From Shinisaurus crocodilurus (taxonomy: Eukaryota; Chordata; Lepidosauria; Squamata; Shinisauridae): DNA of 64,000 nucleotides. This document shows positions 1-9,628 of this stretch, one piece after another. Position numbers and translations under genes: made by a program. Each line of letters starts with the position of its first letter. Position 1 is the stretch's first letter. Below the pieces are notes generated by a model. It searched no databases. It was given only the letters and a program-made list of their open reading frames with translations, and was not told the origin of the DNA. Where the stretch lies: positions 188,665,118 to 188,729,117 of the forward strand of contig CM037878.1 of assembly GCA_021292165.1 (NCBI GenBank), read 5' to 3'.

Positions 1-273
1 AGTAGCTGAAGCCTTTACTCTGGTTCTTATAGAATGTAATGAAACTGATACAGTCCGTGACTATCTTTGAAACCCTTGATAAAGGCACGAAACAAGAATT
101 CCAAACCGGTTTCTTGTTGGGGAGAAAAATAAGTGAGGATATGGTGAATATCAGGATTCTGGAAACCATTCCAAAGGAGAAATAATGCTTAAAGCCACTC
201 AGGAAGAAAAAACAGAGAGGAAGGCTCACTTGAAGGCCATCTCGAAAGAACCAGAGTAAAGGCTTCAGCTACT
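1..273. repeat. Inverted repeat with 28-bp perfect arms, cut by window edge
   Basis: Bases 1-28 are the exact reverse complement of 246-273. The spacer of 217 bases is AT-rich and has no protein-like frame. Because the left arm starts at base 1, the repeat may extend out of the window. It could be a foldback transposon, an inverted duplication, or an assembly snap-back; the sequence alone does not decide. Confidence 0.8.
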
Positions 274-940
274 CCAAAAAGAGAAAGAAAAAACAGAGGA
301 AGGTTTTCATTAACTCTATAAACCACAATACAGTATAGTTTGGTGGATGCTAAACCCCTGAAGTATAAGGGGGCTATTACCATTGAGTATATGTATAATT
401 ACACATGATTTATACTCTATATTCCAGCATGATTATTGAACAGTCTGTAACGTTTTTATAAAAGTTTAATATTAGTAAAAAGTAAAATAATAAATTTGAT
501 ATTGAAACATGTATTGTAAAAAATTTTCAAAGTTGTCAAAAAGTTTAAAAATAGATGAAAGTAAGTTCTATCACGGTGGTGTTTTCACACTCTCTTTGAT
601 ATAGTTGTATTTCCGTGATTCTCCTTAGGTATCAGCTCATACATGGTGCTGGAGCAGGCCTTTAGCTGGGGGGAGGGGCTGGGGGGCTGCCCTCCTAAAT
701 GTTTTCTGTCCCCCCTTACATTTTTTCCCCACAAAGAAAAAAAGCAGTTTACAATTTTGTCTTTAAAAGGCCTGCAGACCAGATGAGCTCCCTACATTTT
801 TGGTGTGCTGCCCCAGAAATGTTAGGCTGACTGTGGACCTGTGCTGGAGGGAATCCTGGGGTTCCACCAGAGAAAGTGAAGGAGCTGAGGCAGGGTTGTG
901 TCTGATCCACAGTGCTCTGTTCTGACTGAGACCCCATTTC
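274..940. other. No gene seen; AT-rich unassigned sequence
   Basis: This stretch is AT-rich up to about 600. From about 640 to 930 it is more mixed, with a G-run and C-runs. I see no protein-like frame, RNA gene or clear repeat boundary. Confidence 0.5.
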
Positions 941-1330
941 AAATTCAAATTTTATTTGTTTATTTCTTTATATACTACTTTCCAGTGAATGATCAAAGCC
1001 GTTAACAATAATGATATAACTAAAATAGAACAATAAAAATACAATAAAACAATAACTAGCAGGCAAGAAAACTATAACCGTGCTGCTAGCTGGGTCAGGG
1101 AAAGCCTGCAGGAAGAGGTGGGTCTTGAGCAGACGTCTAAAGATCAGCACTGAAGAAGCTGGCCTAACGTCAGTGGGGAGCATGTTTCAGCAGGTGGGTG
1201 TTGCAACACTCAACGCTCTGCAACAGGTACCCCTGAGGTGAACCTCAGGAGCATACCGTCCCGGGCAGGGACATAAGAGGTGAGGCAATCCCCAAGGTAA
1301 CCTTCTGATTATTTACATTGCCCAAAGGTC
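940..1330 (-). mobile_element. LINE 3'-end fragment (L2/CR1-like), minus strand
   Basis: The minus strand between about 1090 and 1160 reads LIFRRLLKTHLFLQAFPD, which matches the C-terminal end of L2/CR1-type LINE ORF2 proteins (compare FKKAIKTDLFRQAYP in the copy at 31592-32014). The A-rich 3' untranslated sequence lies at 945-1070 on the plus strand, as in the other minus-strand LINE tails here. The part from 1180 to 1330 resembles upstream LINE coding sequence but is broken. It is a truncated, dead copy. Confidence 0.6.
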
Positions 1331-1784
1331 AGAGAATAGCAGCTTGCTCAACACAAATATAACATTATGATATAACATTAACCTTATGATACCAGACACC
1401 TTTTCAATAGATGGTGCACGATGTGTTTGTGTGTCATATTTACAAGCATGAGGGCATAGCTGGTAAACAAGTTTCACTGACTCTCAGGTATTCTTATTCT
1501 CGTGGAAATCTCTTTAAGCTTCTTCTTAAGAAAAAACAAACAAACTTCAGAGCAGATCAGCGCCTGCAAAAACTCTCCCACCGCCTGAGGTGGGAAAGCA
1601 TATGCACCACTAGTGGTCACCATTGCCAGTGCCCCCGCCCCTCCCCCTGCATCTGCCTCCCTTCCCTGCACCCTCCATATCTGTATTTGTGTGGGGGGTT
1701 TTCAAACCGCCAATGGAATTTGTGCAAAATGTCACCAGGAAAGCTCATGGTTTTAATGCAAGTTGCGCAAATCTCACTAGACCC

Positions 1785-2501
1785 CAGGGATGTTGAAGAG
1801 TCCTTGGTCTCGAGTCACAAGTCGAGTCACAAGTCAAGTCATGAGTCTTTGGAGTGGACCCGAGTCTCGAGTCCGAGTCTGTGTCCTTGGTCCAAAATGG
1901 TGACTCACGAGTCCCGAGTCCCAAGTCACTCCCAAAGCTGACTCCACGAGTCCCTATTAAAATCAGTGGGGGGTTTTCCCAACAAAATAAGGCTACTTCA
2001 GATGTGTGGCTTAAATAAATTCTAGGCACAAGTGTGCCTTTTTATTTCAAAACTCTGCAACTGATTTTGGCAAGAACAGACCAGGCAGACACACCCAAAA
2101 TTACCAGACAGGCAGAGGAGGCAGGGAACCCCAAAGCAGGCAGGCAGAGGCCTTTGTCTTGGACAATTCAAACTGTGGAACTAGTTAAGAAGAGACCAGG
2201 CAGGCAGAGGAGGCTGGGAACCCCAAGCAGGCAGGCAGAGGCAGCCAAACCCAAAATGTCTGAAAGGTTGCATTAGGAAAATGATTTTAAAAAATGAACT
2301 TCGATTGTTACTGCCTGCAACTAGGTCCAGACAGCACCTGCAGGTGGCATCAAACAGGGATGTTGACGAGTCCTTCGTCTCGAGTCCCGAGTCGAGTCTC
2401 GAGTCCCATTAAAAATATTGGGACTCGAGTGGGACTCGAGTCAGAGGGGGGACTCAGTCCGACTCACGAGTCGAGTCCTGGAGTCCGAGTCCCCATCCCT
2501 G
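1785..2501 (+). mobile_element. hAT-like non-autonomous element, GAGTC family, copy 1
   Basis: This 717-bp element starts with CAGGGATG and ends with CATCCCTG, and is flanked by a perfect 8-bp duplication, CTAGACCC (1777-1784 and 2502-2509). An 8-bp duplication with CAG...CTG ends is typical of hAT transposons. Both ends (about 1795-1940 and 2360-2495) are packed with the 5-bp word GAGTC or its complement GACTC. The middle (about 2030-2270) has a block of caggcaggcagagg words occurring twice. I see no transposase. It shares its whole layout with copies at 18229-18917 and 49518-50300. Confidence 0.9.
2355..2501 (+). repeat. Terminal mini-unit of the GAGTC element (copy 1)
   Basis: The right-hand 147 bp of the element also begins with CAGGGATG and ends with CATCCCTG. 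It is palindromic in character: GAGTC words in the left half face GACTC words in the right half, around an AT-rich centre (tattaaaaatattgg-like). It looks like a complete miniature element embedded in, or shared with, the end of the larger one. Confidence 0.75.
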
Positions 2502-2504
2502 CTA

Positions 2505-2860
2505 GACCCACATGCATTTCAGGTGCTGTTTTGCACAGAACCAGCCATTTTTGTGCAAAATGGCACCCAAAACCCATGTGGTTTCATGAGATTTGCACAA
2601 ATCGCACAAGTTGCGTTAATACCATGTGCTTTCCCGGCGTCATTTTGCACAAATTCCATTGACGGTTTGAAAAAAATAAGCAAATCGCGATCTTAGAGAC
2701 AGAAGTCCGCAAACTGGCTCAACTCTCACTGTGGCGAGTTGGCACCAGTGCGTAGGCAGCAAACCAGAATCCAGGGGGCTGAACTGAGGAAATCTGATGG
2801 ACTTCCACCCCCCAAACAGATTCCTGACACATCCCTACCCGAGTGCTTCCCTGCAAATGT
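2505..2860. repeat. Unclassified dispersed repeat with TTTGCACAAA words, copy 1
   Basis: This region is rich in the words ttttgcacaaa and tttgtgcaaaat. From about 2640 to 2855 it aligns by eye with 13370-13605: both share a cagaa-tcc-ca-ctggct-actc block, then ccaaacagattcctgrcacatcc near the end. The shared 3' end reads cacatcc(c)tac. No coding potential was seen. Family unknown. Confidence 0.6.
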
Positions 2861-4490
2861 GACTGGAATGGCATTAGAATCGGAGATTCTGAAGTGGTTA
2901 CTGCACTGTCAAAGCATTATATGTGTCAAAACCCTGGGTACTCTGTTCCTAAAACATATTTTGACTGAGTAGTCCTAAAATGGTGAAAATCTAGTGAGCA
3001 TGGAGACTAGTGTGGAGGAAATACGTTCTGGTTAACTTGTCATTCGTTCACAAGCCATGCTGCCCACCTTTACCTCAATATTGTCTTTTGTTACATGTTC
3101 ACAGCCGGGTAAATCAATCCATTTAACAAAATAACCAGGAGAGCGACACTTGTCAACTCTTCTTTTGTTTCCCTTGAATTCCTGCCCTGACTGATTCTAT
3201 TGTTAAATGCGAACAAGGTATCGGAGTAGAACTGCCTCATCTCTCAGCTGAAAGGCGACGCTACCTAGGGGAAAGAATTCCCAGCTGCACAAAATTTTAA
3301 TGTTCCACCAAAGCATAAAATGTGCCTATATGTTCACCTGGCATTTCTCCAGCAACTGATTGCTCTTGAATCTGGCTCTTACATTTCCATTACAGCACCC
3401 CCCGTTGTGGCCATTTGCTCTTAGTTAAGGCAACTGTGTGATGCCAAGAGTTTAATCCAAACATTGCGGAGAAAGAGGTTACAAATTAATTGTCGCTGGT
3501 GGGGTCTGCATTCACAATTGAATTATTTACACTTGAAGGATCTTAAGCACTGAAAAAGGTTACGCTCCTACAGATTATGGCTCAGCTTTGGAGGATCAGG
3601 GGCTCTGTTTTTCTGACGGAGCTTGTTCGGTGCCGTGGAGTAAATAAGTGGTTCTGTAGGCAGGGCAGGCTGAATAGGTTAGTCAAATCAAGAGATTTAA
3701 TGAAGGAAGGGAAACCAAACTTCCCCACTGCTAAAATGCCAAGCAGGAGAGACATAATAATAGTTAACCAATCACCTGAGAGGCACTTGAACAATGGGGT
3801 GGGTAGAGGGGGGAGAAAAGCTGGATAAAGAAGGAAGTTGGATGTCACCACTGTAAACTTCAAGTGGCGAAAGTCTTCAGAGAGAGAGAGAACGAATACA
3901 CCCCACTGAAAAATGTAAAGGCTTTCCAGTTTATAAGTGGGCATGGCAAAGCAGGGCGGAGAGAGCCCCTCTATCCTAGTCTGGCACAGATAATCAGGAA
4001 AATGCTTACTCAAGAAAATAGTAGCTTATGCTTCCAGTTTAGGCCATGGCAAGATTCACATTAATTGATTGACTGTAGACCTATGCAGGTGTTCTTTTTC
4101 TTGCACAATTAGAATTGTGCAATGGGAAAGTGGGATGTGCTAAGTAGCTCCACCCCCTCTGTTGCATCCTTGTTGCTAGCTCTACCAGTGGCCACATGTT
4201 GGCAGGTAAATGTCTGTGGTGGGGAGCCTGCTGTCCTCGTGGAAGCTCTGCACAAATCAGGTTTTCAAATCACACAGGGAGCCTCTGCCAGAGCAGCCTC
4301 CACCCTGCTGCAGGCGTTGGCCCCCCAATGTATGGAGGGTGTCACAGCTGGCAATGGAGATCAGCCGGATGGGCAGAGCTAGCTAGTGTGCTTCCATTCT
4401 CCCCTCACTATGTGAGGAGGAGAACACCTGAATAGGGCTTTAGAGGCAAGCTCAAATATTTTGAGCAGAAACTACATGTACAACAGCCTT
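2860..4490. other. No gene seen; unassigned mixed sequence
   Basis: I see no conserved protein frame. Short frames at 3577-3828 (+), 3582-4013 (-) and 4122-4435 (+) have no recognisable family or motif and are probably chance. There is a short purine-rich run around 3874-3888. Confidence 0.4.
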
Positions 4491-4495
4491 CCTCC

Positions 4496-4620
4496 AATCT
4501 GGCACCTTCCAGGTATGTTAGACTACAACTTCCATCATCCCCAGTCAGCATGGCCCTGCTGCCTGGGGACAATGAGAGTTGTAGTCCAACACATTGGGGT
4601 AGGTAGGCTGGCACAGAATA
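4496..4620. repeat. Small inverted-repeat element with actacaac...gttgtagt arms
   Basis: The left part (about 4520-4550, gactacaacttccatcatcc) is the approximate complement of the right part (about 4570-4590, gagagttgtagtcc). The same arms occur at 26030-26095, 51435-51500, 51795-51815, 56010-56080 and 62280-62365, marking a widespread small palindromic repeat type. Exact ends are unclear here. Confidence 0.5.
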
Positions 4621-5610
4621 ATGTTCACTGACAACTGAAATTACAGACACTGCCTGAAACAAAGGCAAAGCTGAGCCAGACCAGACAAGTGGTTTGAAAT
4701 GCATCTCAGAAGCACAGGGTGACTATACCATTCCAGCTGCCCTCTGCAAGAGATCAGACAGAAAAAGGGACCAGGACCACACACAAAGAGGAAATGGTGA
4801 ATGTAGGTAGGAGGTCAGCAAACACGCCACAAATTAACAGTGTTGGCTTTCATGGGACATAATATGAAATATTCGCACCATTCTGCAAATATTTCCATCA
4901 CAGAATTGATATTTTATCAAACCTTCAGCAATCTCTTCTATATGGCTTTCTAAAAAGTTCACTGTGTATGTATACTGCTTATAAAACAAATGACTGAGAA
5001 GCTTGCAACACTGTGAGCACTATCTTGCATTGTGGCCTAAATAGCTCCAATGGCGATTTTTCTTTTTCAAGTCAACTTGACTTTTTAAAAATTGGTTTAT
5101 TCCTGTGGCCATGCACTCCTAAATATATCTGCCTGTCATGCAGTCCTAATGTGCCTCCCTAAGCACTCGTGGATTTGAAGGCTCTGGGGAGGAAATGGAT
5201 GAACGTGGAATTTGGCTCTGTGGAATTTGGCCCAGGCTGGTGCAGCTGGGAGTCGCAAGAGTGAGATGATCTTGGAAGTTTAGACAGGAGGTCAAAGCCA
5301 GATAAATCTATGAGCAAAACCAGCAGATGTAGTGTGATGTCTTCAGAGAAAGACTGATATACAAATGGAGCAGGATGGGAGACAGAATGACTAGTCTTCA
5401 ACATGGAGCAAATGGAGCGGACACAAAGGAAGCTTCCCACCTCAGACACTCAACTGCAGGAAGCTTTGTTAACTTTTTCTGGAAGGAGGACACCGATGGA
5501 GAGGAGGAAGAGGAGGGGACAGTAGCATCAGGGCAGGAATGTGCAAGGATTTGTTCAATTCACATTTCAAAACAAACCATCATGATCCACACCTAATGTG
5601 AGGATTGGAA
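4620..5610. other. No gene seen; unassigned sequence
   Basis: No recognisable coding, RNA or transposon signal. The frames at 5159-5449 (-) and 5375-5596 (+) show no family features and overlap in opposite senses. Confidence 0.4.
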
Positions 5611-5614
5611 TGCA

Positions 5615-5860
5615 GTTATCTATCTATCTATCTATCTATCTATTTTATTTATATCATGCTTTCCCACCAAAAATGGTGCTCAAGGCGGCTAACAATAAAA
5701 TACAGATTAAAAACAAAATCTTAATTAAAATATAACTTAAAAACAATTAGAATAAAAACACAATTAAAAACACAACAATAAAAGAAATAAACCAGCACTA
5801 ACCAATTAAAACCAATTATCCTTCAGTTTTCACACCTTGGAATTTTGTGACGCAGTTCTT
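5615..5860 (-). mobile_element. LINE/SINE 3' tail (L2/CR1-like), with ATCT microsatellite
   Basis: An ATCT microsatellite (about 5619-5643) precedes sequence reading ttatttatat-atgctttccca-caaaaatggtgctcaaggcggctaacaataaaa. The same block occurs at 42990-43070 and is the minus-strand 3' untranslated end of an L2/CR1-type element. The A-rich run to 5820 fits this. The coding part is missing. Confidence 0.55.
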
Positions 5861-5937
5861 GGCTCAGAAAAAAATAAATACCAAAATGTGTAATTTAGGA
5901 TAACGTACTTCTAAAAGTAAATACTTTGCGGGAACAG

Positions 5938-6045
5938 GTTGGATCCAGACTTTGCCATACTTAGTAGACTGATTGATTTCAGTCATGACTAAGTCCCATT
6001 GATTTCAATGTGTCTACTCTAAGTATGCCTAAGTCTGGATCCAAC
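5938..6045. repeat. Palindromic MITE, GTTGGATCCAGAC ends
   Basis: The 108-bp element starts GTTGGATCCAGACTTTG and ends with the near-perfect complement ending GTCTGGATCCAAC. The inner arms also pair (catacttagtagac against gtctactctaagtatg). A relative with the same inner arms lies at 63549-63678. Non-coding. Superfamily not determined. Confidence 0.75.
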
Positions 6046-6221
6046 ACAAAATACATTTGTAAATGCTTATTTTGTGAGAAAATACATAAAAAATACATGT
6101 TTAAATACAAATTTCAGTGCAGTTTTTTAAAAAAATGTATCACAGATGAATATGGAGACAAGACAGAATAGAATTTTGAATTAACACATGGGAAACTGAC
6201 ATGGACGGGAAATAGACAACA

Positions 6222-6384
6222 GGCCTGTGGCTCACGCTGGCTCAGCTTGTCTGAGTGTGGAAAGCTAAGCAGGGTCAGGCCTGGTTATTACTTGGATGGG
6301 AGACCCCTCCTCTAGTTTCCTGCATTGAGCAGGGGCTTAGACTCGATGGCCTTGCAGGCCCCTTCCAACTCTATGATCCATGAT
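6222..6384 (+). mobile_element. 5S-rRNA-derived SINE with CR1-type tail, copy 1
   Basis: The head (6222-6305) resembles 5S rRNA, most clearly gaaagctaagcagggtcagg followed by cctggttattacttggatgg and gagacc. This spans the internal A-box and C-box region of the RNA polymerase III promoter. The tail (about 6305-6384) contains ccttccaactctatgatcc and ends in repeats of the ctatgat type, like CR1 LINE 3' ends. 5S-derived SINEs are known as the SINE3 class; the CR1-like tail suggests mobilisation by a CR1 LINE. Other copies: 42645-42810 (-) and 43117-43288 (+). Confidence 0.85.
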
Positions 6385-6559
6385 CTAGACTGATCATCCC
6401 TACATCAGGGGCACAAGTGGGCAGGGAGGGACAAGACGGAAAACTTGAAGCAGTGCTTGATTCGCTCGTAGGCTGTCAATTGTGTTGTGAGGCTGGGAAG
6501 AATACACTACGAATACCCTTTTTATTTTGTCCTTGACCCATTTGGATGGACTTTTGGGA

Positions 6560-6660
6560 AGGTTTTACAGTGCACACCAATTCCTGTCTGCTCAGAAGTA
6601 AGCCATACTGAGTTCAATGAGACTCCTTCCCAAGTAAGCAAGTACAGGATTGCTGCCTTA
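6560..6660. repeat. Degenerate CAATCCTAT-type palindromic MITE
   Basis: The sequence reads roughly gtgcacaccaattcctgtct, then gctcagaagtaagcc, a short centre around ctgagttcaatgagact, and ends tacaggattgctgcc. This is a mutated form of the element seen better at 44693-44778. Ends have decayed. Confidence 0.5.
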
Positions 6661-6689
6661 GTTCATAAGATATGGCATTTGCTCTAAGG

Positions 6690-7135
6690 GTATTTGATTT
6701 TAACAATCAAAGGATCGCACAATAGTTTTCTACCAAATGTTGCTACTGCTGCAGTTTATTTGTGTCAAAGTGCTGACATTGTGGGTTTAATTTGTGAAAG
6801 CTAGCAGAAATAATTTGGCCTCTCATTTTATCAGGGACATCTTTTTAAAATAACCTTCTCTTCCTGGAGTTGACTTTAAAAAATACCCCTCTCCTTTGTA
6901 TTTTATTGGCACACTTTCATGAGAAGCTTAGTAAACACTTAAACCCTCCACATAGTCACATCAGCTACATCAGCAAAGGATATATCTTACTTGCCCTTTA
7001 TTGAAAGGAAAAGTGGAAAATGTATAGGGAGTGGGGAATGGATTTCAATGTAGATAAGAGATTTCCTACATCTTTAACCATTTAAGTTTAGTTGCATTCA
7101 CTTATAAGCAGTTATATATAAAACACAGAGATGTC
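6690..7135. other. No gene seen; AT-rich unassigned sequence
   Basis: No coding, RNA or clear repeat signal in this AT-rich stretch. Confidence 0.5.
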
Positions 7136-7139
7136 TAAG

Positions 7140-7575
7140 GAGACATATGGGTGTGCATCTCAGAGCTTTTGGTTAAAACACATTAATTAAAATTAATTAA
7201 TTTAAATGTGCCCATGTGCTTGAAGTCTGCAGTACCATCTTCAGTCACTAGGTGGCAGATTCCCCTAACCAATGCCTAGCTTTGCAGTTGATACAGTTGG
7301 AAGCTGGGTGGTGATGGGTAGTCTGAGGGACACAGTCATACAGCTGCCCTCCCCACTACTGTGGGACACCCCTCTCAGGGAAATAGAGTGGACAGACCCT
7401 CCCACAGGGGGGTACAGGGGTGCAGCATGACTGGGGGCTGTACCTAGGGGTGCTAGCTGAATGGTTTCACTCATGGTGAATGCCCAGCATGCCCAACTCT
7501 GAAAGTTGCACAACTTTGCTTGAAGGCTTTGCTATATCAAACTAAGGGCTATTCCAACCCATGTGAACCAGGGTA
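7140..7575. repeat. Unclassified dispersed repeat, family X copy 1
   Basis: This region aligns by eye with 40170-40625. Shared landmarks in order: cattaatt-a-tttaa, catgtg-ttgaag-ctgca, catcttca-ccacta, agtggacaga, ggtgc, gtgcaactttgcttga, tatatcaaactaagggct. The similarity spans about 430 bp but is well diverged. No coding potential; family unknown. Confidence 0.65.
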
Positions 7576-7579
7576 CAAA

Positions 7580-8640
7580 CACTAGTAAATACATCAAAGT
7601 AGGGGAAATGTGACTTTCATTAGGGAACAATGATACGCACTATCCCAAAGCCATGCTCAATAGCAAGCCAATCAGCACTTTCAGTATGGAATAATGTGCC
7701 ACTTGATTCTATATGCTGTTTTTCCTGGAGTGATCACTATACAGATGGATTATGGATCATCAATATTTCAATCACTTAAGTGACACAAGATATTATTCAC
7801 TATGAAATCCAGTGATTTGTTTTCGAACCATGGGCTCTGATGTACCCTTGGAGCTCTCCCACCATCAAGCACTTCTCCATTCACTTAATAGGATGAGAAA
7901 ACTTTGTGCACCAAATCCTCCATGAGAATGAGACATTCAACGTATGCAACAGGTTCATGGGTGCATGAGCACACACAAGGGGATCTGGAGGGGGGGTATA
8001 TCTATTCACATTTTTGCTACAAAAGTGCTCATTGTAGCCAAACCAGAAAAACCCTTGCAGATCCATCATGATAAAGTATTTTATGTTGGAGCACTCCTTT
8101 CTTGCTACTAAGACATTGTTCAAAAACCATATATGAAAATATGAGCTTGTTGAACATGAGCAGAAAAACGTGTATATAGACCAAATACTGGGGTGGGGCA
8201 AATCCTGCACAAATCTGTTTCTCTTCTGTTAATATTATTTCTCTTTTCAGTCTTCAAGTGCCTGGCAGCTTTGAATTTATTACAAGATTTTCTTTTTTGT
8301 ATCAGATTATTTACAAAGGCAGACACCAATGCTTAGATCAGTAAGGGTCATAAATATGATTTATACAGCAGTGGATGACATTAAAGCATTTAAGCAACTG
8401 CAGTGCAAAGGCACGGAAAGCTAACTTCATAAATGTTAGTTCAGTGATATTGGATGTTTGTTCTGATGATGGAATCTTAACGCCATTGTGAGACAGGTGC
8501 AGAAGACCAAGGAATTTAAAATTATAATTTTGTACTTCAAAGTCTGATTTGACAATGAAACAGTTGATAATATAGTCATGGTCCAGAGTGGGGGGAAATA
8601 CACTCTGTCATGTATAAAATAGATGCTGTTGATCTTGGAT
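7580..8640. other. No gene seen; unassigned sequence
   Basis: AT-rich with no recognisable features. Minus-strand frames at 7881-8210 and 8436-8666 lack any family motif. Confidence 0.45.
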
Positions 8641-8651
8641 GAGAAGCAGCT

Positions 8652-8866
8652 TTGGGAAGGATCCAATGGTGCGCTACTGCTAGCATTATTGAAGTTGTAC
8701 TAGTGGAAACCAACACTTGCATAACGTCAATATTCAATAATGCTTGCTATAGGTTTCCCAGGAAAATTGTTGTGCTAGCAAGTGCTATTGACATTACACA
8801 ATTGTTGATTTCCACTTGTGTAACATCAATAGCACTAGTGGTAGTGCGCTGCTGGATCCTTCCCAA
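8652..8866. repeat. 215-bp foldback MITE with long inverted arms
   Basis: The element starts TTGGGAAGGATCC and ends with the exact complement GGATCCTTCCCAA. The arms keep pairing imperfectly for about 100 bp on each side (gtgcgctactgctagc against ctagtggtagtgcgc; gtggaaaccaacacttg against caattgttgatttccac). I could not find a matching target duplication outside these ends. Non-coding foldback element, superfamily unknown. Confidence 0.85.
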
Positions 8867-8869
8867 CGT

Positions 8870-9255
8870 CTGTAGACATATTGATAATTTCAGGTATACT
8901 GGATTGGATTGAGTTTTATTTGGTTGGGCTCAGGCCTCAAGGAGAAAACAGTGGGCTGCACCAAGAAAGCCCAGAAGGAATCCCTTATTTGTATCTCCAG
9001 GCTTCTACCACCTTCCTACTGCAGCTGATTCACATACTTTACTGGAGTGATACAGTTGCTGCTTTCCCATTGGTGGATCTACATGGCTCTACTAGTATTT
9101 GAATAAAAGAATGACATGGATATGTAGGATATGTGGGCAGTCCCCACATCAATATGGCTGGTGCCCAAGAGAATGTCCTCAGATGTCTGTTTCCTGAGGT
9201 TGAATTAGGTGAGGCCATAGCCATTTTCATGATGGAATGTTTAATGATATAATCA
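8870..9255. other. No gene seen; unassigned sequence
   Basis: Neither strand shows a recognisable gene or clear repeat between the foldback element and the next MITE. Confidence 0.45.
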
Positions 9256-9259
9256 TTAA

Positions 9260-9331
9260 GGCTGCAATCCTATATGCATTTACCTGGGAGTGAGCCCCAT
9301 TGTACTCAACGTGACTTAATTCTGAGTGGAC

Positions 9332-9332
<1 letters not shown>
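9260..9332. repeat. CAATCCTAT-type MITE, right end replaced by AAT microsatellite
   Basis: The left end and middle are clear (ctgcaatcctatatgc, cctgggagtgagccccatt, ttctgagtggacat). The expected right terminus (tgtataggattg) is missing, and an (AAT)n run begins instead. This suggests that the LINE or microsatellite insertion broke the MITE. Confidence 0.65.

Positions 9333-9424
<92 letters not shown>
9332..9424. repeat. Back-to-back (AAT)n and (ATT)n microsatellite
   Basis: About 46 bases of AAT repeat switch at about 9378 to about 46 bases of ATT repeat, forming one long self-complementary array. The ATT half abuts the 3' end of the minus-strand L2 LINE and is its expected tail. The AAT half lies beyond it. 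Confidence 0.9.
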
Positions 9425-9425
<1 letters not shown>

Positions 9426-9628
9426 CCCGCCTCTCCGTCTAGATAGAGGTGGGGAACAACAAAAATATAAAATACATAAACTAATCAAAACACAACACGT
9501 ACTATTAAAACATCTTAAAACTACTTAAAAACATTATTAAACATCTTAAAACATCTTAAAAACATCTTAAAAGCATCCTAAAATTCCGCCGGATAGGCCT
9601 GCCGGAAGAGATCAGTCTTTATGGCTTT

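Noticed and set aside
1785..1940. CRISPR-like or satellite array of GAGTC words
   Set aside because: Spacing is irregular, with no spacers of even length; the array ends at precise transposon termini with 8-bp target duplications.
1411..1941. 176-codon plus-strand frame
   Set aside because: Its C-terminal half is the translated GAGTC array (Ser/His/Glu repeats) and the first half has no motif.
6240..6310. Genuine 5S rRNA gene
   Set aside because: Only part of the gene is 5S-like, followed by a CR1-type tail; two more copies have the same chimeric layout, so it is a SINE.
9274..9528. Frame with a poly-Asn/poly-Tyr tract
   Set aside because: It is a translation of the AAT/ATT microsatellite.
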